Shown: positions 49,518 to 58,076 of the stretch, piece by piece
Layout of the letters: each line of letters starts with the position of its first letter
How positions within the stretch are numbered: position 1 is the first letter of the stretch
NCBI GenBank assembly: GCA_016873275.1
Contig: VGXO01000001.1
Coordinates: forward strand, 1 to 61,677
DNA length: 61,677 nt
Direction: 5' to 3'
From: Phycisphaerae bacterium
GTDB lineage: Bacteria > Planctomycetota > Phycisphaerae > Phycisphaerales > SM1A02
Position numbers and translations under genes: made by a program
Notes under the pieces: model-generated
Told to the model about the DNA's origin: nothing
The model's database searches: none
The model's input: only the letters and a program-made list of their open reading frames with translations

Positions 49518-50594
49518 ATGCCTGATGCAACTCCCGCGCAAAGCCCGAAACCTGCGTCTCCAAGCACCCCTCCTGCAGGCTCTCCGCCACGGCGCCTCGG
49601 GCGGGGACTGAGTTCGCTGATCTCGACATCGCCGCCCGTACCGATTTCTCCTCCCGCGCCCGCGACCATGCCGCCGCCCGCGACCACGCGGCCCGCTGGA
49701 GGCACCAAGGTCGCAATCAACAGAGTCGATGCTGTTCCATCCGAACCGTCCGGCATGCCAGCGACGGCTCTAAGCAGTCAGACCACGGAGGGACTGGTCT
49801 GGCTGCCGATCGAGTCGATCCAGACCAATCCCCGTCAGCCCCGCGAGTTGTTCGACGAGGGAGCGATCCAGAGGCTCTCCGAGTCCATCCGCTCAAGCGG
49901 ACTGATGCAGCCGATCGTCGTCCGACCATCCGCCAAGGGGCATGAACTGGTCGCCGGCGAGCGTCGACTCCGGGCAAGCAAGTTGGCAGGCCTCAAGGCG
50001 ATTCCCGCGATCATCCGAGCCCTTGGTGATCGAGAGTCAGCCGAGTGGGCTCTCGTCGAGAACCTCCAGCGGGAGGACCTCAACCCGATCGAGCGGGCGC
50101 GAGGAATCAGCCGACTGGTCAGGGAGTTCCAGTTGACCCACCAGGCGGTCGCGGATTCCCTCGGTCTGGAGCGGGCAACGGTCTCAAACTTGATTCGGTT
50201 ATTGGACCTAGATGACTTCACGGCGTCGATGGTCGCATCTGGTCGGCTCGACCAAGGTCACGCCAAGGTCCTGCTGGGCGTTGCGGATCCCGTGGTCCGC
50301 CGCAGCCTGGCGGCGAGCTCCGTCGATCGACAGTGGTCGGTGCGGCGACTGGAGATGGAGGTCCGACGGCTCATCGCCCCCGAGACCCCCGTCCAGTCCA
50401 GATCCATCGATCGAGGGCGGGCGAGCGGTCGGGTCCAGGTCGAGGACCTCCAGCGTCGACTCTCCGAGCACCTCGGCACCCGCGTCGAGATCGTGCTGGG
50501 ACGCCGGAAGGGCGAGGGTCGCGTGATGATCGACTTTCACAGCCTCGAGGAGTTCGACGGTCTGATGGAGCGGATCGGCTTCGTCGCGGACTGA
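49518..50594 (+). CDS. parB: Chromosome partitioning protein ParB
   Basis: 358 residues. A Pro-rich leader (MPDATPAQSPKPASPSTPPA) contains LGRGLSSLI, the usual ParA-contact motif near ParB N-termini. Then the ParB CTPase domain (about 95-200) with VAGERRLRASK and VENLQREDLNP, and the helix-turn-helix THQAVADSLGLERATVSNL (near 220) that reads parS; the C-terminal dimer domain ends VMIDFHSLEEFDGLMERI. ATG at 49518 with GAGGT upstream; the frame above it crosses the parS sites. Codon use is a little less GC-biased than its neighbours. No parA is next to it. Confidence 0.96.
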   Translation: MPDATPAQSPKPASPSTPPAGSPPRRLGRGLSSLISTSPPVPISPPAPATMPPPATTRPAGGTKVAINRVDAVPSEPSGMPATALSSQTTEGLVWLPIESIQTNPRQPRELFDEGAIQRLSESIRSSGLMQPIVVRPSAKGHELVAGERRLRASKLAGLKAIPAIIRALGDRESAEWALVENLQREDLNPIERARGISRLVREFQLTHQAVADSLGLERATVSNLIRLLDLDDFTASMVASGRLDQGHAKVLLGVADPVVRRSLAASSVDRQWSVRRLEMEVRRLIAPETPVQSRSIDRGRASGRVQVEDLQRRLSEHLGTRVEIVLGRRKGEGRVMIDFHSLEEFDGLMERIGFVAD

Positions 50595-50673
50595 CCGATC
50601 CCTCGACCCCGGGGCGTCCATGGGCGTCCGAGGGAGTCAAGGAGCGTCCGCAGGATCGTCCGCAGGAGCGCCC

Positions 50674-51003
50674 ATGGATCAACGGCGCCGCCGCGGGCGG
50701 GATCCGTCGCGCGGCACGCGGGCGGATACGCGACGCGCCGGACGCCCCCGACCCGCGCGATCTTCGTCGAACTCCCGGACCTTGCTCACGGAGGTCGCGC
50801 GGCTCGACGAGGACCACGGCATGCAGTCGATGCTCTCCTCAACCACCGCCGCCCACTCCGAGCTCGAGGTCGTCGATCCGCAGGTTCGCCGCTGCTTCGA
50901 GCGGTTCCTCGCGGGCTGGGCGATCGACCTGCTCGAGGCGCGTCGCCTCGGTCTGCTCTCGTTCGGTTGGAACAACGCGGATCTCGACGCCGACGTCGAG
51001 TAG
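50674..51003 (+). CDS. Small hypothetical protein downstream of parB
   Basis: 109 residues from ATG 50674, which has an AGGAG site six bases upstream. The first 35 residues are Arg-rich and the last 70 look folded: LLTEVARLDEDHGMQSML ... SELEVVDPQVRRCFERFLAGWAIDLLEARRLGLLSFGW. No family recognised. It lies 79 bp after parB on the same strand. A start at a later Met (near MQSML) is possible. Confidence 0.5.
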   Translation: MDQRRRRGRDPSRGTRADTRRAGRPRPARSSSNSRTLLTEVARLDEDHGMQSMLSSTTAAHSELEVVDPQVRRCFERFLAGWAIDLLEARRLGLLSFGWNNADLDADVE

Positions 51004-51531
51004 CGGAGCGCGAGGAGTCCCCGCGCCGAGACCCCACAACGAGCCCCCGCGACGAGTCCCCGCGACGAGCCCTTCCACGCGCGTCGGCATCACGTGGATC
51101 CGCGCGAACTCAGGCGCGAGGTGATGCCGCGTCAAGACCAGGTCATCCCGCGGGGATCTCCGCGCGCCTCCCACACGGCGTGGCGCACGCCATCGCTCGC
51201 CGCGCCCAGGCTCGCAGCATCGACCTCGCCACGCGACGGCGCCTCTCGATCTTGACCGCGACCCCGCGGTCAAGATCCGGCGTGACGACGGAGGTCGGTC
51301 CCGCGTCCGCGAGGACGCCTCCTCGGACCAACCCATCGACGGACGTGCATCGACGAGCCCGCATCGACGGAGCGCTTCAAGGGACGCGCCTCGAAGAATG
51401 CGCCTCGAACGACGGGCACCAGTGGACCAGCACAGACGCCGGTCGCCTGCGGCCGGATCCAAGGCGCAACGAAACGCGAGGTCGCCATGGCGGCGACCTC
51501 GCGGGGAGGCTCTCGGGGGATGGACGCGCGA
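51004..51531. other. Intergenic region, two hairpins, no gene
   Basis: 528 bp. Holds a perfect 12-bp hairpin at 51249-51276 (atcttgaccgcg / cgcggtcaagat, loop accc) and another at 51477-51501 (see separate entry), plus short tandem cgacgag units near 51040-51075. Open frames are low-complexity. No tRNA or riboswitch recognised. Confidence 0.55.
51477..51501 (-). terminator. Hairpin after the beta-helix gene
   Basis: Perfect 10-bp stem (cgaggtcgcc / ggcgacctcg, loop atggc). On the minus strand it follows the stop of the gene at 51532 by 30 bases and is followed by gcgtttcgttg, a weak T-run, fitting an intrinsic terminator. Confidence 0.6.
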
Positions 51532-52593
51532 TCAGGGCTTGCAGTTGCCCCACGCGGCGAGGAGCACCACGAGGTCCGCGCCCTCGACGACGCCGTCGTT
51601 GTTGAGGTCCGCGGCGACGGGGATCCCGACGCCGGAGAAGCCCCAGAAGCCGAGCATCACGCTGACGTCGGCGCCCTCGACGACTCCGTTGTTGTTGAGA
51701 TCGCCTGGGCAGCCCTCGCAGAAGACGTTCTTGCCGCCGTCGACGTACGCGCCGACGTAGGGCGAGGGGGCGTTGCCGCACACCTCGGTGTCGACGAGGA
51801 CGAGGTCGTCGAAGCCCGGACGCACCCAGAAGCCGCCGGCAACGTCGCCGATGTTGTTCTTGATCTCGCAGCCGTTGAGCGTCGCGGAGCCGCCGGTCGG
51901 GTAGTAGGTCAGACCGCCGCCGATGTTCGCGGTGTTGTTCGAGATCACGCAGTCGATGAGCGTGGCGCTGCCCTGCGCCACGTGCAGCCCGCCGCCGTGG
52001 GAGTTGAGCGCCTTGTTGTAGGTGAAGCTGCAGTTCTCGAAGGTGGGATTGCCGCCGAAGGTCTGCGCGCCGCCGCCGTCCGCGGACACCTGGTTCTGGT
52101 GAAACACGCAGTCGCGGATGATCGAGTCGCTCAGATAGATGTAGGCGCCGCCGCCATACGCCGACGCGTTGTGCAGGAAGCGGCAGTCCTCGATGGTCGG
52201 GCTCGAGTTCAGCACCGCGATCCCGCCGCCGACGCGGATGAGTGGCGCCAGCGGCAGGGGGGTGCCGGTGATCCCATGCTGGATCGTGAAGCCCTCGAGC
52301 CGCGCGGTCGCGGGCTCTCCGGACATGCAGCGGACCACCGAGGTCGTGAGGCCGGTGCCGTTGATGAAGGTCGAGAGCGGACCGCTGACCGACCTCACCA
52401 CGATGTCCTTGCCGAGGAAGTCGATGCCCTCGAAGTAGGTCCCCTTCGAGACGAGGACCTCGTCGCCGGCGACGGCCGCGTCGATGGCGGCTTGGATGGT
52501 CGGAAACTCCCCGGGAACCTCGAGGATGTCGGCCGCGGCGAGCGATGCCGTCGCCCCGACGAACGAGATCGCGATCACGTTGCTGGTCTTCAT
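51532..52593 (-). CDS. Secreted right-handed beta-helix protein with dockerin-like tail
   Basis: 353 residues. Signal peptide (MKTSNVIAISFVGATASLAA, cut before ADI). Then FPTIQAAIDAAVAGDEVLV and a run of parallel beta-helix coils (SSPTIEDCRFLHNASAYGGG, NPTFENCSFTYNKALNSHGG, SATLIDCVISNNTANIGGG) of the polymorphic outer membrane kind. The C-terminus (about 297-353) has two EF-hand loops, DLNNNGVVEGAD and DLNNDGVVEGAD, ending WGNCKP. ATG at 52593 has a GAGAGGTG site. Probably an exported surface protein; carbohydrate or adhesion role is inferred from the fold. Confidence 0.88.
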   Translation of the reverse strand: MKTSNVIAISFVGATASLAAADILEVPGEFPTIQAAIDAAVAGDEVLVSKGTYFEGIDFLGKDIVVRSVSGPLSTFINGTGLTTSVVRCMSGEPATARLEGFTIQHGITGTPLPLAPLIRVGGGIAVLNSSPTIEDCRFLHNASAYGGGAYIYLSDSIIRDCVFHQNQVSADGGGAQTFGGNPTFENCSFTYNKALNSHGGGLHVAQGSATLIDCVISNNTANIGGGLTYYPTGGSATLNGCEIKNNIGDVAGGFWVRPGFDDLVLVDTEVCGNAPSPYVGAYVDGGKNVFCEGCPGDLNNNGVVEGADVSVMLGFWGFSGVGIPVAADLNNDGVVEGADLVVLLAAWGNCKP

Positions 52594-52781
52594 GTCGTCA
52601 CCTCTCCGATGTTCGGACGATCGCCGCGGGGAAACGCTTCCCCCGCCGCGCGGACGGTACCATCGCTCCCGCGGAGCCCGCGCGGGCGTCGATGAAAACT
52701 CCGCGAGAAGCAGGTGCCTACCCGAGCATGGTCCGGGAACCCGCGGATCGCGACGGACGCCCGCCAAGCACGCCACCCCCC

Positions 52782-53882
52782 ATGCGGATCCTTCACTGGC
52801 TCGACCTGTGGTGGCGCGAGGTCGGTGGACCCCTCCGCTCCGTGTCCGAGCTCGCCTCCGCGATGCGCGATCGCGGTCACGAGGTGACGATCGCGACCGC
52901 CGATCCGCGCGACGCCCCGCCGGCGTGGCTCGAGGGTCCGTCGCCCCGCCTCGTGGTGCTTCGGCACGGCGTGCTGGGCCGGATCGCCCGGACCGAGTCC
53001 GCCCGCATGACGTCGCTGCTCGAGTGGGCGGACGTGGTGCATCTGCATGGGCTCTGGGAGCGGTCCACCCACCAGCTCGCGCGGCGCTGCCGGCGGATCG
53101 GGACTCCCTACGCCTCGAGCCTCCGCGGCACGCTCGATGACTGGGCGATGACGCAGTCGCCGCTCCGCAAGCGGCTCTTCCTGCGCGCGGTCGCGTCGCG
53201 CACGCTCCGCGAGGCGGCGCTGGTGCACTGCAGCTCGAGCGGAGAAGCGGCGCAGGCGGCGCCCCGCATCGACCGGGCGCCGCTGGTCATCCCCAACCTG
53301 CTCCGCCTCGAGCCGCTGCTCGACCTGCCGCGCCGCGAGGCCGAGCGCCCAACGATCCTCTTCGTCGGTCGCGTGCATCCGTCGAAGGGACTCGATCTCC
53401 TCCTCCGCGCCATCGCCTCGCTCGCCGAACCGAGCCTCGTGCTCGAGGTCGCCGGAACGGGCGCCGCCGAGCCGGAGATGCGGTCGCTCGCCGGCTCGCT
53501 CGGTCTCGCCGACCGCGTGCGGTTCCTCGGGCTCCTCGGGGACGACGCCCTCGCCACCGCGCTGCAGCGGGCATGGGCGATGACCCTCCCGACGAGCCAG
53601 GAGAACTTCGGCAATGCGCTCTTCGAGTCGCTCGCCGCGGGCGTGCCGGTCGTGTGCACCCGCGGGCTCGACGCGGACGCGGAGCTCCGCGCGAGCGGCG
53701 GCGCGGTGCTCGTCGAGCGCACGGTCGAGTCGATCGCGGGCGGGCTTCGGTCGCTCCTCGCCGACGCGCCGCGGCGGCGGACGATGTCGGATGCGGCACG
53801 CGCATGGTCGACCCGAGAGATGCATCCGCGCGTGATCGGCGACCGATTCGAGGCGATGTACCGCGGCATGACGCGCGGCTGA
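52782..53882 (+). CDS. Glycosyltransferase family 4
   Basis: 366 residues, GT-B fold. Starts MRILHWLDLWWREVGGPLRS with the GG near the start that begins many such enzymes. Nucleotide-sugar half: ILFVGRVHPSKGLDLLLRAI (near 195), VLEVAGTGAAEPEM and the E-x7-E region in NFGNALFESLAAGVPVVC. No signal peptide. It faces the opposite way from the flippase and ligase genes and its stop lies 12 bp from the end of the flippase gene. Sugar unknown. Confidence 0.9.
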   Translation: MRILHWLDLWWREVGGPLRSVSELASAMRDRGHEVTIATADPRDAPPAWLEGPSPRLVVLRHGVLGRIARTESARMTSLLEWADVVHLHGLWERSTHQLARRCRRIGTPYASSLRGTLDDWAMTQSPLRKRLFLRAVASRTLREAALVHCSSSGEAAQAAPRIDRAPLVIPNLLRLEPLLDLPRREAERPTILFVGRVHPSKGLDLLLRAIASLAEPSLVLEVAGTGAAEPEMRSLAGSLGLADRVRFLGLLGDDALATALQRAWAMTLPTSQENFGNALFESLAAGVPVVCTRGLDADAELRASGGAVLVERTVESIAGGLRSLLADAPRRRTMSDAARAWSTREMHPRVIGDRFEAMYRGMTRG

Positions 53883-53894
53883 TCCGCGCCGCCA

Positions 53895-55274
53895 TCAGCG
53901 ACGCGCGCCCCCGCGCAGCTCCGAGACCTCGCGGCGACCAAGCAGCCCGACGACCACCAGCCATCCGGCAAGGAAGACCGCGAGCCGCGCCGCCGCGCCC
54001 GTGATCGAGTCCGCAGGATGACCCGCGAGCCGACCGGCGACCTCGGCGAGGACGAGGAGCACGACCGCGGGCATCACGAACGCGGCGCACCAGCGGAGCG
54101 GCGGGATCCATCCGACGCCCGCGACGGCGCCGGACGCGGCGAGGTGCATCGCGCCGGCGAGGATCCGCTGCACGCCGACCACGGCGGCGACGATGGCGAG
54201 GTCCTCGCCCGCGAGGGCGATCGCCGCGAGGATCGCGCCGACGAGCGTCGCGCCCTCGACCGCCTCGAGCGCCGCCCGCAGGCGCCATCGCCCCGTCGCC
54301 TCGACGGTCGCGGCGCTCACGAGCGCCGGACCCCGCACGAGGATCGATGCGGCGACCGCCTGCGCGACCACGATCGAGCCGTCCCACTTGCCGCCCCACG
54401 CGACGTGGATCAGCGCCGGCGCCGCGAGGCATCCAAGCGCCGCGGCGGGCGCGACGACGAACGACGCAAGGCGCACGCTGCGGCGGAGCGCGTCGACCAG
54501 GCGCGCTGGATCATGCGCAAGCCGCGCGACCGCCGGCAGCAGCACGCCATAGGCGCCGCCGGTGACGAGCAGCATCCCGGACGCCGCGAGCTGGAAGCCG
54601 AAGAAGTAGTCCGCAAGCAGCGGCTCCGCGGCGATCCCGAGGACGAGGTAGTCGCCGCGAAGGACGATCGCCCCGAACATCGCCGAGAGCATGATCCAGC
54701 GGCTCGTGCGGAGGACCGCGGCGACCGATCGCGGGTTCGCGCCACGCAGCGAGAACCCGCGTCCGGCGCCACGCCACAGCAGCAGCAGTCCCTCCAGGAG
54801 CGTGCCCACGAGGATCGGAAGCGCGAAGGAGAGCCCGCCGAATCCCGCGGCGGCCGACGCCACGGTGAGCCCGCCCCGCACGACGACCAGTCCCGCCTCG
54901 ATGCCGGACGCCGCCCGGAATCGGAGGTCGACCTGCAGCCGGGTCCGAAGCACCGCGACCGGCGCGGTGACGATCACGTTCGCCGCAAGCACCAGCGCGA
55001 TCGGACGGACGCCCGCGGTGCCGAAGATGGAGGGTGAGGCGAGGGCGAGCGCCGCGAGGATCGCCGCCGAGAGCGCCGCGAAGAGGAGGGCAAGCACCGT
55101 GGCGGGACCGACGAGCTCCGCGTAGCGCTCCGGCTGCTGCCGCAGGAGCTTCTGCACGCCGCCATCGACGAGGGCGGAGGTGAACACCGTCAGCGAGAGC
55201 GCCATCCCGAAGAGGGCGAAGTCCTCGGGGACGAGGAGCCAGCCGAGGGCGAACTGCACGACGAGCCCGACCAT
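53895..55274 (-). CDS. Oligosaccharide flippase (Wzx-type), copy 1
   Basis: 459 residues from ATG 55274, with about 12-14 transmembrane helices. Motifs shared with the neighbour: VPEDFALFGMALSLTVFTSALVDGGVQKLL (first 20 residues: VPEDFALFGMALSLTVFTSA), RGDYLVLGIAAEPLLADYFF and AWGGKWDGSIVVAQAVAASI. MATE-like polysaccharide exporters move lipid-linked glycans across the membrane. The first helix is shortened at this ATG: 27 residues upstream in the same frame (ending AGWSGLVAAGSKM) still match the paralogue's N-terminus, with a GGAGGA site before a CTG at 55355, so the real start is probably CTG. Confidence 0.88.
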   Translation of the reverse strand: MVGLVVQFALGWLLVPEDFALFGMALSLTVFTSALVDGGVQKLLRQQPERYAELVGPATVLALLFAALSAAILAALALASPSIFGTAGVRPIALVLAANVIVTAPVAVLRTRLQVDLRFRAASGIEAGLVVVRGGLTVASAAAGFGGLSFALPILVGTLLEGLLLLWRGAGRGFSLRGANPRSVAAVLRTSRWIMLSAMFGAIVLRGDYLVLGIAAEPLLADYFFGFQLAASGMLLVTGGAYGVLLPAVARLAHDPARLVDALRRSVRLASFVVAPAAALGCLAAPALIHVAWGGKWDGSIVVAQAVAASILVRGPALVSAATVEATGRWRLRAALEAVEGATLVGAILAAIALAGEDLAIVAAVVGVQRILAGAMHLAASGAVAGVGWIPPLRWCAAFVMPAVVLLVLAEVAGRLAGHPADSITGAAARLAVFLAGWLVVVGLLGRREVSELRGGARR

Positions 55275-55401
55275 CTTGGAGCCGGCGGCGACGAGCCCGC
55301 TCCAGCCGGCGCCGGCGAGCGTCGCGCGACGCAGCGATGAAGGGGGCGCGTTCAGGGCAGGGGTCCTCCGCGGACGAGGGGCTCGTCGCTCGGTCGACGG
55401 T

Positions 55402-56874
55402 TCATCGACGCGACGTCGCGAGCGCCGCGAACTCCCGCAGCTCCCGGCGGGCGGGAACGCCGAGGATCGCGGCCCACGCGACCGCGAAGATCACGACCTC
55501 CGCCGCCGCCGCGGCGAGCCCGCCGGAGGGGACGCCGAGGAGCGGCGTCGCGCCCCGCGCGATCGCCCACGCCGCCGCGGTTCCCGCGCCGACGAGGAGC
55601 GTCCAGCCGAGGACGCGCCACGCCCCGGCGCCGACCGCCCGCGCCGCGACCTCGAGCCGCACGATCCCGATCGCGGTCTGCTGCACGCCGACGAGGAGGG
55701 CGAGCACCGACAGGTCCTCGGGACGCAGGATCTCGGCGGCGAGCACCGCGGCGACGAGCGACGCGCCCTCCACGAACGAGAGCCCGAGCAGCAGGCGCCA
55801 GCGACCAAGACCCTCGAGGGTCATGTCGCTCGCGATCGCGACGCCGCGGATGGCAAAGGCGTAGGCGATCGCCTGGGCGATCGGGATCGACCCGTCCCAC
55901 CGACCTCCCCAGAGGAGGTGGATCAGCGCCGGCGTCACCAGCGCGAGCGCCACGCCGCTCGGAAGGATCGTCCAGGCGGCGAATCGCTGCACCCGCGCGA
56001 ACGTCGCGGCGACCCGCGCGGGATCCGCCGCGATGCGACCGATCACCGAAGGCAGCACGCCCGCGGCGGCGCCGGTCACGAGCTGCATCGTCGAGGCGGA
56101 GAACTGGAAGCCGAAGTAGTAGAGCCCGAGGATCCACGGCGCGACGAGGCTGAGGACGAGGTAGTCGCCGCGGCGGGCAAGCAGCGACCCGACCTGCGCG
56201 ACCATGATCGGGGTGGTCGAGCGGAGCAGCGCGAGGGCGTCGGCGATCCTCGCCCCGCGCATCGACCACTGCCGGAGCCCGCCGACCGACGCGAAGGCGA
56301 CGACCTCGACGACCGCCCCGAGCGCGAGCGGCGCGATCAGGGACATCGCCCCGAAGCCGGCCCATGCGAGCCCGACCGCGAGCGCCGCCCGACCGACCAC
56401 GAGCGAGGTGTCCACCACCGCCATCGGACCGAAGCGGAGGTCGACGTCGAGCCTCGCGCGGAGCACCGCGATCGGTCCCTGCAGGAGGCAGTAGGCGCCC
56501 ATCGCGAGGAGCGGCAGGCGCATCGGGCCTTCCTCGTAGATCCACGGCGAGGCGAGCGCGAGCGCGACCATCACGAGTCCGCCGACCAGCGATCCGCCGA
56601 CGGCAAGCAGCGTCGCCGACCCGATCACCGCGACGAACCGCCGCTGGTTCGCCCGCAGGAACTTGTGCACGCCGCCATCCTGGATCGCCTCGGTCAGGAC
56701 GGTCGCGCCGAGCGCGGCGCCGTAGACCGCGAAGTCCTGCTCGACGAGCATCCAGCCGAGGACGAACTGCATCGCGAGGGTGGTGAGCTTGCCAACGAGG
56801 GACGCGACCGCGTACCACGCGGCGCCGCGCGCCGTCGAGCGACCGAGCGGAGCTTCGACGTCTCCGGCGCTCAC
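55402..56874 (-). CDS. Oligosaccharide flippase (Wzx-type), copy 2
   Basis: 490 residues with about 14 transmembrane helices. Starts GTG at 56874 (VSAGDVEAPLGRSTARGAAW), overlapping the stop of the upstream glycosyltransferase by GTGA. The first helix VASLVGKLTTLAMQFVLGWM is followed by EQDFAVYGAALGATVLTEAI, RRGDYLVLSLVAPWILGLYY and GGRWDGSIPIAQAIAYAFA, the same pattern as copy 1. It probably flips a lipid-linked glycan. The two paralogues may serve two glycans. Confidence 0.9.
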   Translation of the reverse strand: MSAGDVEAPLGRSTARGAAWYAVASLVGKLTTLAMQFVLGWMLVEQDFAVYGAALGATVLTEAIQDGGVHKFLRANQRRFVAVIGSATLLAVGGSLVGGLVMVALALASPWIYEEGPMRLPLLAMGAYCLLQGPIAVLRARLDVDLRFGPMAVVDTSLVVGRAALAVGLAWAGFGAMSLIAPLALGAVVEVVAFASVGGLRQWSMRGARIADALALLRSTTPIMVAQVGSLLARRGDYLVLSLVAPWILGLYYFGFQFSASTMQLVTGAAAGVLPSVIGRIAADPARVAATFARVQRFAAWTILPSGVALALVTPALIHLLWGGRWDGSIPIAQAIAYAFAIRGVAIASDMTLEGLGRWRLLLGLSFVEGASLVAAVLAAEILRPEDLSVLALLVGVQQTAIGIVRLEVAARAVGAGAWRVLGWTLLVGAGTAAAWAIARGATPLLGVPSGGLAAAAAEVVIFAVAWAAILGVPARRELREFAALATSRR

Positions 56875-58076
56875 CGTGCGACTCCCGCCGCGGCGAGCCG
56901 GCGCCGCCACGCGTCGAGGCTCGCGCGGGCAGCGACCTCCCAGGCGTATCGCTTGCGCACGATCGCCGCCCCGCGGGCGCCCATCGCCGCGCGGAGCGTG
57001 TCGTCCGCCAGGATCCGCCCGATCGCCTCCGCGAGCCGACGCTCGTCGGAGGGGACGACCAGACCGGCGCCCGCCTCCGAGATCTCGGGGAAGTTGCATC
57101 CCTCCGTCGCGACCACCGCGCGACCTGCCGCCATCGCCTCGAGGAGCGCGACGCTGAACGCCTCCTGCCGGCTCGGCAGCACGAAGACCTCCGCCGCGCC
57201 GAGCGCCGCGAGCTTCTCCTCGCCGAGGAGCGGACCGACGACGTGGACGCGGGGCGCCGCCGCCGTCGCCGCGATCGCGGCGCGGAAGGACTGCTCCGCC
57301 CCCGCGTCCGGTCCGGCGACGACGAGATGGACGTCGGGACGCGCGGCGGCGACGCGGGCGAACGCCGGCGCGAGCACGTCGAGTCCCTTGCCCGGATGCA
57401 GCCTGGACAAGAAGAGGACGAAGGGCGCGCCCGCGAGCGCCGGCACGCGGCGCTCGAGCACCGCGCGATCGACCCGACGCTCGAGCTCCTCGACGACGAC
57501 GCCGTTGGGCACGACCTCGATCGGCACGGGAAGACCGAGAAGCTCCACGCCCCGGCGCTCCTGCTCGTTGAGGACCTGCAGGAAGAGCGCCCGCTCGAGG
57601 ATCCGGCGGTGGACGAGGCGCATCGAGATCGACTTCTTGAGCCGCTTCTGGGCGAGCGCCCATGGTCCGAGCACGCCATGCGGCTGGACGAGGTAGGGGA
57701 TGCCGAGTCGCCTCGATCGCCACGCCGCGGCGGCGATCGCCGGCTCCCAGAGCATGTGCAGGTGGACGGCGTCGACGGTGCCCGCAGCGATGGGGTGCGG
57801 TCGCCCGCGCGAGCCGAGGAGCGAGGGCAGCTCGACCCGCCTCGCCCGCGGACCGCCGGGGAGCGCCTCGGCGGCGCGGCGGAGGACCTGCTCGACATCT
57901 CCGCCATGGCGACCGTGGGCGACCGTCACCTCGGCGCCGAGCCTCGCCTGCGCCTCGGCGAGGCGCAGGACGACCTGCGGCGGCCCGCCCTGCGCCGGAT
58001 CGAGCGACGCGAGGACGTGCACGATCCGAAGGGGTCGCGGCGTGTCGGGCTCTCCCAGCATGGATCCAGCCATCAT
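56871..58076 (-). CDS. Glycosyltransferase family 4
   Basis: 401 residues, GT-B fold. VHVLASLDPAQGGPPQVVLR near the start, donor-site FVLFLSRLHPGKGLDVLAPA (near 218), VVAGPDAGAEQSFRAA and the E-x7-E motif in EAFSVALLEAMAAGRAVVAT. ATG at 58076 overlaps the stop of the ligase gene by ATGA, so the two are coupled. A second ATG three bases later is also possible. Likely adds a sugar to the glycan exported by the flippase genes that follow. Confidence 0.9.
   Translation of the reverse strand: MMAGSMLGEPDTPRPLRIVHVLASLDPAQGGPPQVVLRLAEAQARLGAEVTVAHGRHGGDVEQVLRRAAEALPGGPRARRVELPSLLGSRGRPHPIAAGTVDAVHLHMLWEPAIAAAAWRSRRLGIPYLVQPHGVLGPWALAQKRLKKSISMRLVHRRILERALFLQVLNEQERRGVELLGLPVPIEVVPNGVVVEELERRVDRAVLERRVPALAGAPFVLFLSRLHPGKGLDVLAPAFARVAAARPDVHLVVAGPDAGAEQSFRAAIAATAAAPRVHVVGPLLGEEKLAALGAAEVFVLPSRQEAFSVALLEAMAAGRAVVATEGCNFPEISEAGAGLVVPSDERRLAEAIGRILADDTLRAAMGARGAAIVRKRYAWEVAARASLDAWRRRLAAAGVAR

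Noticed and set aside
51143-51364. 73-codon minus-strand frame in the intergenic region
   Set aside because: Low-complexity Arg/Ala sequence, no ribosome site, spans a hairpin; treated as non-coding.
55353-55420. Short ATG frame coding MNRRPSDEP-type peptide before the flippase
   Set aside because: Only 17 codons, Pro/Arg-rich and in another frame; it ends just before the probable CTG start and has no support.
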